From the NCBI GenBank assembly GCA_036365455.1, contig JAWQUS010000019.1:10516001-10580000 (forward strand): 64,000 nt of DNA. The letters run 5' to 3'. A program made the position numbers and the translations under genes. Shown in pieces: positions 19,391-28,361 of the stretch (positions are counted from its first letter, which is position 1; each line of letters begins with the position of its first letter). The notes under the pieces were generated by a model. It did not search any database. It had not been told where the DNA came from and saw only the letters and a list, made by a program, of their open reading frames with translations. The DNA comes from Macrosoma leucophasiata. Its lineage: Eukaryota > Arthropoda > Insecta > Lepidoptera > Hedylidae.

Positions 19391-20015
19391 GAGAAGCGCG
19401 CATGGCTCCGCGGCTAGTGTAGATCCGAAGCGATCATAGAGCAACACGGGCCACCGGCCGCGGCGGACTGGTAGAAGTAGCCATAGCATTTATTACCGAT
19501 GCAAAACAGTCTGTCATTTTTTGCGGGGGGAAATGCGTGCGACACTCACGCACACTACAAAAATCGTCTATTACTACGAAACTCACACCTTGCTTTTAAA
19601 GATAAAGATAAAGAAACATTTATTTGACACACAACGAGACACATAAAACAGACATAAAACGTAACAGGTAACAGAGAAAAGACAACACATTTTCTAAAAA
19701 TTAATACATACCTCCATACCTATACACGTAATATGTGTCTCACGGCTGCCAAAAAGGTTTAACAAAATACAGAAACAATTTCACGCACACATTAAAACAT
19801 CTAGGCGACAGGTATAGGCGCATTTGGGGCTTGTACTTTGACAGAGGGGAAAGCCTGCATATGGCTACTCCCCTCAGGTATTGCTCTATGGAAGCGATCT
19901 ACTCGGTTATGCGACAAGGGCGCGGTCGGGTGTGTGACCGCTAGTGGCAAATTAAAAATGTGCGTTTCCGTGCGGAGGGCATGTTAAGCCGTCGGTCTCG
20001 GCTGCTATCGATAAA
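19391..20015 (+). mobile_element. 5S-SINE, split by a hAT-type MITE
   Basis: 19391-19434 (GAGAAGCGCGCATGGCTCCG) and 19891-20015 (GATCTACTCGGTTATGCGAC, GGGCGCGGTCGGGTGTGTGA, AGCCGTCGGTCTCGG) are the head of a plus-strand 5S-SINE. The body and tail are missing. The MITE at 19435-19890 interrupts it with an 8-bp duplication. Confidence 0.8.
19435..19890. mobile_element. hAT-type MITE, copy 1
   Basis: 456 bp, ends CATAGAGCAACAC and ATTGCTCTATG, with subterminal AGTAGCCATA inverted as TATGGCTACT. The 8-bp TSD GAAGCGAT (19427-19434, 19891-19898) fits the hAT superfamily. No transposase. Compared with copy 2 (32954) it carries ~160 extra bp (about 19597-19755) that begin like a LINE tail (AAAGATAAAGATAAAGAAAC). 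Confidence 0.85.
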
Positions 20016-20158
20016 TAAAATGACAGTTGAAATTTTATTCTTGGACGGTAACGAAAAATGGAAGGAATGTAATGGATTGGCTGCAATGATAATTCTGAAA
20101 GATAATGGTAATGAAATGTATACTGCACAATTTTTTCAAATTTAGAGATCATTTTTTA

Positions 20159-20430
20159 ATGGTGGTAGAACTCCAGGGACGGAGCACCGCATTACCTAAT
20201 ATACTTGCCGCTAAATGGAAGTGTTCAGCACTATCGTGTTCCGGTCAGGTGGTAATGTACGGCCTTGTAGTTTCCGCCACAGAGGCATAACACCTTAGAT
20301 CTCAGGAGTGGTAACGCATCTGCATTTTGACCTTGGTCTTTGTGTGGGTGTCTATAGGCTGCAGTCATCACTTAACATCAATGTGAACTGCATGCTTGTT
20401 TAACACTTCCATTACATAAAAAAAAAAAAA
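20159..20430 (+). repeat. Repeat-A1, small deletion near the 5' end
   Basis: ATGGTGGTAGAACTCCAGGG; the segment between GGAG and CACCGCATTACC is shortened. Ends CCATTACATAAAAAAAAAAA. Confidence 0.9.
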
Positions 20431-20504
20431 TTGTAGCTTTTTTATGATATCGGGTATACAATACCAGTAAAAATAAATAATCATATAAGATTTTAAGCCA
20501 AAAG

Positions 20505-20622
20505 GCCAAAAACGTAACCGGCGAATCGTGGGTGTTTGCATGTATGCTTAAATGCATGCAAACACCCACATTTACCTCTGCCTACCCCTTCGGGGATTAC
20601 AGGCGTGAAGCTACTTTTTTTT
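20505..20622 (+). mobile_element. tSINE 3' part containing a new palindrome
   Basis: GGCCAAAAACGTAACCGGCG to GGGGATTACAGGCGTGAAG. Between ATGCATG and CATTTACCTCTG it has gained CAAACACCCAC, which makes GTGGGTGTTTGCATG (20528-20542) and CATGCAAACACCCAC (20555-20569) perfect inverted arms. Confidence 0.85.
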
Positions 20623-20729
20623 TATGTCGAGATTTCTACAAAAAAGGGAGGTGTATCAACTTTCAATTATGATTATTTGACAAACATTTTCCGATCTTAA
20701 ATATTTTACCACAGCAGTGCAAAAAAATA

Positions 20730-21205
20730 TAAAGGAGATGTTGCAAGAATGTATGAACCTCCGGCCATGTATTGTACACAATATCATTAAACAGGCATAA
20801 TCAATATAAAAACGTTTTTTACTGCATATTTTCACTTATTTAGCTTTGTTTGCAGTTACAAAACATTATTTGCAGTTAGAATTGCTACTCAAAACCAACA
20901 TGGCGAATATGGCGGGCAATGTCATTTTGACATTTTCATTTTTTGGATTGTTTTTTGATTTTGATATTTGGAGAAAAAAGTGATATTTTCTAAATACTAT
21001 CGAAATAGATTGATCCCAAGCGTCGGCTGTATCGCCGCCATGTTGAACATAGTTGAAAATGATAAAATCGTTTGAATTGAATGTGGTTGTAACTCTAAAA
21101 TATATTCGTGAATAAATTAATTGTATTTTTTTCGGCTTCTTCTTTAATTTACCCATTTTTTGAGGACGTGTACGAACCAGAGCCGAGCTCGCAACATCTC
21201 CTTTA
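20730..21205. mobile_element. Possible MITE with TAAAGGAGATGTTGC ends
   Basis: ATAAAGGAGATGTTGC (20729-20744) is inverted at 21191-21206 as GCAACATCTCCTTTAA, about 460 bp apart. No coding capacity. Single copy in the window, so assignment is tentative. Confidence 0.45.
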
Positions 21206-21206
21206 A

Positions 21207-21485
21207 AGGCTAATTTTAAACACTGAATGTTACAAATAATTTTGACGCAATTCTTATTTGTTTTTCAATAATATATTTTATGCTAATTCATACCAGATAC
21301 CGGTGTTGTATTTCGTAGAAACCATCCCCCATCCTTTTTACTCATCCCCCGGGAGACATACAATTACTACCCGGTGCCCGGAGGTGGGATTAAAAGTTTA
21401 TACAAATTGTATGTTAGTTGTTTTATATTAAAACATCCCTGGAGAGGCGTAGAGCATAGGAATTGTTATAAGTGAGTAAATATGG
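21207..21485. other. Spacer, nothing recognised
   Basis: No repeat match and no credible open frame. Confidence 0.5.
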
Positions 21486-21495
21486 AACTTTGTAT

Positions 21496-21857
21496 AATAA
21501 ATAAATAATGGCAACCCATTATAAGTCCCACTGCTGGGCACGAGTCTCTCCCCTTTTTTGGGAGGAGGCCTGGACCTTACTCCACCACGCTGCTCCAATG
21601 CGCATTGGTGGAGGTGGGTGGGTTAGTGGAAAACCCGCTGTCGGATGTTTTCAAACATAAGGCCTCCGACAAGGTTTAACGACTGCTATCTATCTATAGC
21701 AACCGGGACCGACGGCTTAACGTGCCCTCTGAAGCACGGAAACGCGCATTTAATTTGCCACTAGCGGTCACCCATCACACACCCGACCGCGCCCGTACTG
21801 CTTAACTGAGTAGATCGCTTACGATCTACACCAGCCGTCGGGCCATGCGCGCTTCTC
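21496..21857 (-). mobile_element. 5S-SINE, full length with TSD
   Basis: Best complete copy: 362 bp flanked by AACTTTGTAT at 21486-21495 and 21858-21867. On the minus strand: head GAAGCGCGCATGGCCCGACG, TTAAGCAGTACGGGCGCGG, GATGGGTGACCGCTAGTGG; body GGGCACGTTAAGCCGTCGG; tail TTATTTATTTATT. Confidence 0.9.
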
Positions 21858-21884
21858 AACTTTGTATGATGTGTGGTAAATACT

Positions 21885-22197
21885 GCCTCGGTAGCCTAGT
21901 GGTAGCAGGCCACTACTACGACGCTGAGGTTCTGGGTTCGATGCCCGGGTAGGGGGTTTTCAAAGATAATGGTAAAGTCCCTTATCTCTGGTTCTATTGG
22001 GTTTTTTACATTTTCCGCAAATATCCCAGTACCTCGAAGTTAGGTAATGTGCCCGGAGATGTCATCAGGCTCGCTGCCTGTTACATGGGCCAAAATGGAT
22101 TCGGCGAATCGTGGGTGTTTGCACGTATGCTTGAATGCATGCATTTACCTCTGTCTACCCCTTCGGGGATTACAGGCGTGAAGTTATGTTTTATGGG
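21885..22197 (+). mobile_element. tSINE, full length
   Basis: TGCCTCGGTAGCCTAGTGGT (box A), GTTCTGGGTTCGATGCCCG (box B), TTATCTCTGGTTCTATTGGG, ending CCTTCGGGGATTACAGGCGT, GAAGTTATG. It lies just after the 5S-SINE TSD. Confidence 0.9.
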
Positions 22198-22199
22198 AA

Positions 22200-22265
22200 A
22201 TATTTTAAATTCTTTTATATTATTTCGCATTAACACATGCTTGTGAAATATATTTTAATTAAAGA
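22200..22265 (-). repeat. tRL tail fragment
   Basis: TTATATTATTTCGCATTAAC and ACATGCTTGTGAAATATATT, the tRL tail in reverse, ending before any tRNA-like part. Confidence 0.7.
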
Positions 22266-22279
22266 AAAAAAATATTTTA

Positions 22280-22374
22280 AATTCCCTTCCCGTGCCACTG
22301 ATGTCGGGACGTGATGACCCCACCGCCCAATAGCGAAAGAATTCTTCCAATGGAAAAAAAATGACCACTAGTGC
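22280..22374 (+). repeat. Repeat-B left part, host of the BEL insertion
   Basis: GGGACGTGATGACCCCACCG, CCAATAG, ACCACTAGTGC. It continues after the BEL element at 32847 (AGTGCAGTTAGTCAACTGAA). AGTGC is duplicated (22370-22374, 32847-32851). Intact relatives at 40555 and 45205 show the uninterrupted order. Confidence 0.85.
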
Positions 22375-22748
22375 TGTAGGAACCCGCACCGAGGTGGCTG
22401 GTCACTACAGGGGACAGACAGGTAGTCAGACGATTTAACGATGCTTTCGTAAATAGGCAGCAGCAAATACAATGCACACACGTACCTTGGACTGCTGACT
22501 GCACTCGATGATCCTCCACCAGCTTATACAGGGATTCGTGTCGTAGGTAGAAAAACGAATTTCGCGTTATGTGCGATGCGCGCGCGACGACGATGACAAG
22601 TGAACTGGTTTGGTTTCGAATCTGACACTTGACAGTCAGCTCCAATGTTTGACGAGTACGGTGTGCATTCCAGTTTTTTGAGCCTGGTTTGCCACCGCCG
22701 TAGATACGTGTTGCATCGTTAAGAATTGAATAATATGATAACGAAACA
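22375..22748 (-). repeat. BEL 3' LTR
   Basis: Plus-strand ends TGTAGGAACCCG and GATAACGAAACA, giving TG...CA termini on either strand. Appears identical to 32473-32846 over 374 bp. Confidence 0.97.
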
Positions 22749-22763
22749 TCCCGCCCACCAAAA
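22749..22763 (-). other. BEL polypurine tract
   Basis: On the minus strand TTTTGGTGGGCGGGA directly abuts the 3' LTR, the expected place for the plus-strand primer of an LTR element. Confidence 0.75.
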
Positions 22764-22892
22764 TGCCTATGGTATTTTCTGGTTAAAAAGACGAAGATGC
22801 TACGGAACTCAACTTAATAACTATACGATATACTAATGATATAAATAAAACGAAATAGCGATACGATAGAATAAAACTAATAATGATTTAAA

Positions 22893-24767
22893 TTAGTCCT
22901 CCGTAGGAAGAGGGCATAATTTAACCAAAGGTCGTTGAATTTCATGACGATTTGCTGTCATGACTATCGCGATTCGAGCCACACCATCAATTCCGGAAAT
23001 AAGATTCGTGACTCTTCCTAATGGCCAATGCAGCGGTGTTCGATTATCGTCTTTGATCAGCACTAATGCACCTATCTTTAAGGGCTTAGAATCCTTGGTC
23101 CATTTGGCTCGTTGAGTAAGAGAATGAAGATATTCATTTTTCCATCTTGACCAAAAATTTTGATGAAATGATTGTAGCAACTGCCACCGATGAAGCCGAT
23201 TTATGTTTATATTCGAGAGATCCTCATCGGGAACAGCTGTAAGCGGTTCTAAGGTCAAAAAATGACCAGGAGTTAAAACATTGAAGTCGTTTGGATCCGC
23301 GCTCAAAGGATACAACGGCCGTGAATTCAAAACTGCCTCAATCTGAATAAATAATGTGGAGAGCTCCTCGAATGTCAGCACCTGGTTGCCTACAATTCGG
23401 TACAAATGTGACTTGGCAGCTTTGATTTGGATCTCCCAAACGCCTCCAAAGTGTGGAGCTGATGGCGGGTTAAATTTAAATTCAATCCTCTCTGCATCAG
23501 AAGCTTGTTGCATTAAAGATTGAATTTCGGACAGTCGATTTCTAGCACCGATAAAGTTCGTTCCACAATCTGCATGTATAATATTACAACGACCACGGCG
23601 ACCAACGAAGCGCCTTAGAGCCGCAATAAAACCGTCTGTTGATAACGTTGAAACGACTTCGAGGTGAACCGCTTTGGTAGCAAGACATATGAATAAACAC
23701 AAATATGCCTTGTCAATTTTAGCACCTCGATGTGGACCTAATTTAATGCGGAACGGTCCGCCAAAATCGACTCCTACAGTTGAAAAGGCCTTCACCTGAT
23801 TGACACGATATGAAGGAAGATCGCTCATAAACGGCTGCAAAGGCTGCGGTCGGGTACGATAACACTGCATACACTTTGAGAGATGTCGGCGAATAGTACG
23901 TTTAGCTGATATAATCCAAAATTGTTGCAATAGTAAAAAATGTGTGGTATTTAACCCGGGGTGACAATAGCTGCGATGAATATGATCAATAATTAGATAG
24001 GTTAATGGATGATCAGATGGTAGGAAAGCAGGGTGTTTCTGTTCGTATTCTAATCCTGACCTAGAAATTCTACCGCCCACCCTGAGGATGCCTCCACTAT
24101 CCAAAAAAGGATTAAGTTTTTGAAACTGCTTTAGCAACGGTTTTTCAGATTTAAGGTTAGATATCTCTACTTTAAAAACTTGATTCTGTACGTGCTTAAT
24201 AATTTGTAATAACGCGTTATGTTTCTCAACATTAGTAAGCACCCGATTACGATTCGCTTGATTTGAATTTCGGGAATTGTTAAAAAACCGATAAATATAC
24301 GATAAAATTGTGACTATCCGTTGTAAAGAAGAGTAGCGAGTTAACAGATCATCAAATATTGATGGTGGCTTATCTCGTAAACTTTCAGAAATTAAAGCTA
24401 CGGGCCTACGAGATTCAGCTTCTATAAGTTCCTTGTCCACTTCTGACGCTTCCACCTGATTTATAGGCCAGATAGCGTGTTCCTGAGATAGCCAGTTAGG
24501 CCCCGCCCACCAAAACGAATTGTGAAGCACTTCACATGGAAACTGACCACGCGAACAAATATCAGCGGGGTTATCTCCCGATATTACGTGGTGCCAACAT
24601 TTTGTTGGTACAATGTCTTGTATGTGACTTACACGATTAGCAACAAATGTAGCCCAACGTGATGAAGGGGAGCGCAACCATGACAGTACAACCATTGAGT
24701 CGGACCACAGGTATACAGCGTCAAACGATATGTGGGGGAGGTAAATGTCACACACAATCTTGTACAA
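22893..24767 (-). pseudogene. pol: BEL pol, distal part: RNase H end and integrase
   Basis: About 624 codons. The first ~60 residues are the end of RNase H (LWSDSMVVLSWLRS). Integrase follows: a zinc-binding region around residues 262-302 (HIHRSYCHPG then CMQC), the core with Asp in GVDFGGPF (~334), Asp in IIHADCGTNF (~400) and Glu in GGVWEIQIKAAK (~445), and a C-terminal domain to LCPLPTED. Integrase would insert the cDNA into the genome. The frame is open; the apparent start is only where the PLE insertion cuts the gene, and the reading frames on the two sides are compatible across the duplicated 13 bp. Marked pseudogene because it is separated from its promoter side. Confidence 0.93.
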
Positions 24768-24772
24768 ATCTG
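24760..24772. repeat. 13-bp target duplication of the PLE, left copy
   Basis: TTGTACAAATCTG here and again at 28360-28372, on either side of the Penelope-like insertion. Confidence 0.88.
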
Positions 24773-25506
24773 ATATGTTCTTAGGTTTTCGCGAGCTACA
24801 CTCATTGAAATAAAACTATTTTTACGGATTTATCTCGCGTATATTAAACTAAAATGATTTTTAAAATCAACCCGACGTTTCGGTCGCTTTTCAGCTTCCG
24901 TGGTCCCGGGCAGACTGAGGTGACATTTGTCTGACAGAAGTTTGAAAAATTATATGTAGCTACCTCCATCGATTTCGTAAACGCCTTGCGTAGCGTTCAG
25001 GATTAACACAATAATTACTTATGGTATCTTGAGGTCTTGCAGACTGCTGCGGCTGGGATTTAATCTTGCTAAGTATGGGATCCCATGATGTTGATAATCG
25101 CCATCCATCTTCTCTATTGAAATTTGGGTGTTTTTTAATTTCAATAGCCTCGCGTACCATTCGTGGAATGGGTTTGTGTTCTCTAGCGAGTATATGAATT
25201 TTATCAAACCGGATGTAGTGGTTTGGCTTATCCGCTATGTGTTCACAGACTGCAGACCTCCCTGTTCTTCGGTTTTTGACATCAGCAATGTGCTCTTTAA
25301 CGCGGGTGGATACAGCTCTCTTCGTTTGACCAATATATGAGAGTCCACAATCACAATCTAATTTATAAATGCCAGAATTTTGTAATGGAATATTACTTTT
25401 AATGGGTCTTAAATACTGATGAATCTTTTTATATGGTTTGAAAACTGTTTTAATGGAATTCTTTTTTAAAATGTTGCTGATTTTATCTGTGACACCCTTA
25501 ACGTAA
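24773..25506 (-). repeat. PLE inverted arm
   Basis: 734 bp that is the reverse complement of the PLE 3' part (from 27667 to the end of the terminal repeat) followed by the first ~40 bp after the repeat junction (25733-25775). It includes an inverted copy of the end of the ORF, including GIY-YIG coding sequence, so open frames here are only that. Confidence 0.93.
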
Positions 25507-25507
25507 C

Positions 25508-25732
25508 GACCTCAAGATACCATAAGTAATTATTGTGTTAATCCTGAACGCTACGCAAGGCGTTTACGAAATCGATGGAGGTAGCTACATATAATTTTTC
25601 AAACTTCTGTCAGACAAATGTCACCTCAGTCTGCCCGGGACCACGGAAGCTGAAAAGCGACCGAAACGTCGGGTTGATTTTAAAAATCATTTTAGTTTAA
25701 TATACGCGAGATAAATCCGTAAAAATAGTTTT
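25508..25732 (+). repeat. PLE terminal direct repeat, left
   Basis: GACCTCAAGATACCATAAGT to AATAGTTTT, matched by 28137-28361 without visible differences. Contains a hammerhead-like motif at 25650-25670. Confidence 0.93.
25650..25670 (+). ncRNA. Hammerhead-like core motif in the PLE repeat
   Basis: CTGAAAAG, CGACCGAAACGTC. Penelope-like elements are reported to carry hammerhead ribozymes in their terminal repeats, with a core CUGANGA...GAAAC and GUC. Here the usual G of CUGANGA is A, which would be expected to abolish cleavage, and stem II would be minimal. Repeated at 28279-28299 and inverted at 24873-24893. Confidence 0.4.
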
Positions 25733-25738
25733 ATTTCA

Positions 25739-28213
25739 ATGAGTGTAGCTCGCGAAAACCTAAGAACATATCATGTTAGAACGTACGGAACGTTAACTGC
25801 AAAATATATCCGGCGGTTGGAGAAACTGAAGAACAGGCGCTCACGGTTGTTGGCGGGCCTGACGTTTTTGAAGAGATGCAGAGACAACAACCTGATACCA
25901 GTATGTGTGCGCATTGCTCCAAAAAAAGACATCAAAAAGAGCAACATCATCCTCCGCCAAGCAAGTACTAAATTATTATGTCAGCTAATTCAACAAAACC
26001 GTTCGGAAATCGCACATACAGAACACGACATCAGTGAAGTCTCTAAAACCCTCGAAAGTACATTAAAAATAGAAGATTGGCAAAATTGTAACGAACAAAC
26101 CGACTTACGCGCAAAATTTACATTAAATAACTGCAAAATTAAACAAATAAGTAAATACGAAAAATTAGAAAAACAGTCGGTTACGGGTCAAAAACATTCA
26201 AATCTGAACACACCCATAGACAACGACAAGTCATCCGTCAATGTCAACGTCAAAGCAGTTGTCAATCTATCAAAACAAACTTTGGATGATTCGACTATTG
26301 GGGTGCTGGAAAAGGGTTTAAACTTTGCACCAGCTCCATCGAGGATACCGTACGAAGAGATTATCAGTTACGTCGAGGACTGCGTCATTAGGAATCAAGT
26401 TCCAAAGGAGACAGCCGAGGAAATCCGACAGGACGTATCGTCTACGTTACGACACTGCCGGCCACCAAAACCTAATCTGTCTCGTGAAGAACTCCGCTCA
26501 CTGACGACGTTGAGACGATCAGAAGACATCATCGTCCTCCGTGCTGATAAAGGAAACGCTACGGTTGTGATGGACACGTCAGACTACAATGATAAAATCT
26601 TATCGCTGTTATCGGATGAAAGCACATATAAAAAGGTAAACAAAGACCCCACCTCTAGTATATTAAAAAAGACTACCGATTTACTGCATAAATATTCATA
26701 TTCATTGGATCTTGACGTACCAAAACTTTTACCTGCTTGTCCAAAGCCACCCAAACTGTATGGGCTCCCTAAAATACATAAGACTGGCGCTCCCCTTCGT
26801 CCCATAGTTAGTCAAATTGACACTCCAACTTACAAATTGGCAAAACATGTGGCACAGATACTTTCACCACTGCGGGGACAAACTAGAGCGTATGTCAAAG
26901 ACTCGTACAGTTTCATTGCTGAAGTCAAACATCTACAACTATCAGCAAATGAAACAATGGTCAGCTTCGATGTTGAATCCTTATTTACATGTTTACCGGT
27001 TAAGGATTGTGTCGAGATTGTTAAAAGAAAGCTAATTGCTCACAATATGCCCCGTCAATATGCAGAACTACTTGAATGGTGCCTGACATCTGGCTATCTA
27101 ATGTGGAATGGGGAATTCTACCTACAAATAGACGGAGTTGCCATGGGCTCCCCAGTCTCTCCCATAGTCGCCGATATATTCATGGAGGACTTTGAGGAGA
27201 GAGCCCTGAGCACTACAACCATAACACCTCGCATTTATAAACGATATGTAGATGACACATTCACCATATTGGATAGCAATAATGTTTCTGTTTTTCTTTC
27301 ACATCTCAATTCCATACACCATAAAATCAAATTCACTATGGAATTGGAACAGGACAATAAATTAGCCTTCTTAGATACTTTATTAATTAGAAAAACCAAT
27401 AACACACTCAGTCACACTGTGTTTAGGAAGTCTACCCATACTGATAGGTACCTTAATGGTGAATCACACCATCACCCGGCACATTTATCTGCCGTTGGCT
27501 CATCTCTATTTCAGAGAGCACGAGGCATCTGTGACGACCACCATCTTCAGGGGGAGCTGAAGCACCTACGCCAGGTGCTACATAACAACAAGCTCCATGT
27601 ACCACCCGTCCGTCACAGAGGCCGCGTGAAACCACCTACAGTAGAACGACAACCAGCCATACTACCTTACGTTAAGGGTGTCACAGATAAAATCAGCAAC
27701 ATTTTAAAAAAGAATTCCATTAAAACAGTTTTCAAACCATATAAAAAGATTCATCAGTATTTAAGACCCATTAAAAGTAATATTCCATTACAAAATTCTG
27801 GCATTTATAAATTAGATTGTGATTGTGGACTCTCATATATTGGTCAAACGAAGAGAGCTGTATCCACCCGCGTTAAAGAGCACATTGCTGATGTCAAAAA
27901 CCGAAGAACAGGGAGGTCTGCAGTCTGTGAACACATAGCGGATAAGCCAAACCACTACATCCGGTTTGATAAAATTCATATACTCGCTAGAGAACACAAA
28001 CCCATTCCACGAATGGTACGCGAGGCTATTGAAATTAAAAAACACCCAAATTTCAATAGAGAAGATGGATGGCGATTATCAACATCATGGGATCCCATAC
28101 TTAGCAAGATTAAATCCCAGCCGCAGCAGTCTGCAAGACCTCAAGATACCATAAGTAATTATTGTGTTAATCCTGAACGCTACGCAAGGCGTTTACGAAA
28201 TCGATGGAGGTAG
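25739..28213 (+). CDS. Penelope-like reverse transcriptase / GIY-YIG endonuclease
   Basis: 824-codon intact ORF. Residues 1-70 are basic (KYIRRLEKLKNRRSRLLAGL). About 268-275 has the DKG motif (LRADKGNATVVM) common before Penelope RT. The RT domain spans ~325-560: LYGLPKIHKTGAPLRPIVSQ, VSFDVESLFTCLP (first Asp), DGVAMGSPVSPIVA, and YVDD at 503-506. The C-terminal endonuclease has GIY (688-690), the Cys pair CDC, YIGQTKR (700-706) and a conserved Glu in MVREAIEI (~762). Penelope proteins copy RNA at chromosome breaks or telomere-like ends. The start ATG lies just beyond the left terminal repeat, so that repeat probably supplies the promoter. No stop or frameshift seen; the length is normal for the family. 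Confidence 0.95.
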   Translation: MSVARENLRTYHVRTYGTLTAKYIRRLEKLKNRRSRLLAGLTFLKRCRDNNLIPVCVRIAPKKDIKKSNIILRQASTKLLCQLIQQNRSEIAHTEHDISEVSKTLESTLKIEDWQNCNEQTDLRAKFTLNNCKIKQISKYEKLEKQSVTGQKHSNLNTPIDNDKSSVNVNVKAVVNLSKQTLDDSTIGVLEKGLNFAPAPSRIPYEEIISYVEDCVIRNQVPKETAEEIRQDVSSTLRHCRPPKPNLSREELRSLTTLRRSEDIIVLRADKGNATVVMDTSDYNDKILSLLSDESTYKKVNKDPTSSILKKTTDLLHKYSYSLDLDVPKLLPACPKPPKLYGLPKIHKTGAPLRPIVSQIDTPTYKLAKHVAQILSPLRGQTRAYVKDSYSFIAEVKHLQLSANETMVSFDVESLFTCLPVKDCVEIVKRKLIAHNMPRQYAELLEWCLTSGYLMWNGEFYLQIDGVAMGSPVSPIVADIFMEDFEERALSTTTITPRIYKRYVDDTFTILDSNNVSVFLSHLNSIHHKIKFTMELEQDNKLAFLDTLLIRKTNNTLSHTVFRKSTHTDRYLNGESHHHPAHLSAVGSSLFQRARGICDDHHLQGELKHLRQVLHNNKLHVPPVRHRGRVKPPTVERQPAILPYVKGVTDKISNILKKNSIKTVFKPYKKIHQYLRPIKSNIPLQNSGIYKLDCDCGLSYIGQTKRAVSTRVKEHIADVKNRRTGRSAVCEHIADKPNHYIRFDKIHILAREHKPIPRMVREAIEIKKHPNFNREDGWRLSTSWDPILSKIKSQPQQSARPQDTISNYCVNPERYARRLRNRWR

Positions 28214-28361
28214 CTACATATAATTTTTCAAACTTCTGTCAGACAAATGTCACCTCAGTCTGCCCGGGACCACGGAAGCTGAAAAGCGACCGAAACGTCG
28301 GGTTGATTTTAAAAATCATTTTAGTTTAATATACGCGAGATAAATCCGTAAAAATAGTTTT
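28137..28361 (+). repeat. PLE terminal direct repeat, right
   Basis: Matches 25508-25732. It begins inside the last ~25 codons of the ORF, so the C-terminus of the protein is encoded within the repeat, as in other partial-repeat Penelope copies. Confidence 0.93.

Larger units (their letters stand above)
24773..28359 (+). mobile_element. Penelope-like element, complete, with inverted arm
   Basis: About 3.6 kb inserted into BEL pol. Order: an inverted arm (24773-25506), a direct terminal repeat (25508-25732), the ORF (25739-28213), and the second terminal repeat (28137-28361, overlapping the ORF end). The two terminal repeats look identical over ~224 bp. Penelope elements are known for such partial direct repeats and inverted tails. 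Open coding sequence and matching repeats suggest a very young, possibly active copy. Confidence 0.95.

Noticed and set aside
22375..22748. A second BEL element because of a second LTR
   Set aside because: Both LTRs share one 5-bp TSD and flank a single set of genes, so they belong to one element.
24960..25505. Open frames matching the end of the PLE protein on the minus strand, and their plus-strand shadows
   Set aside because: This is the inverted arm of the same element, a copy and not a separate gene.
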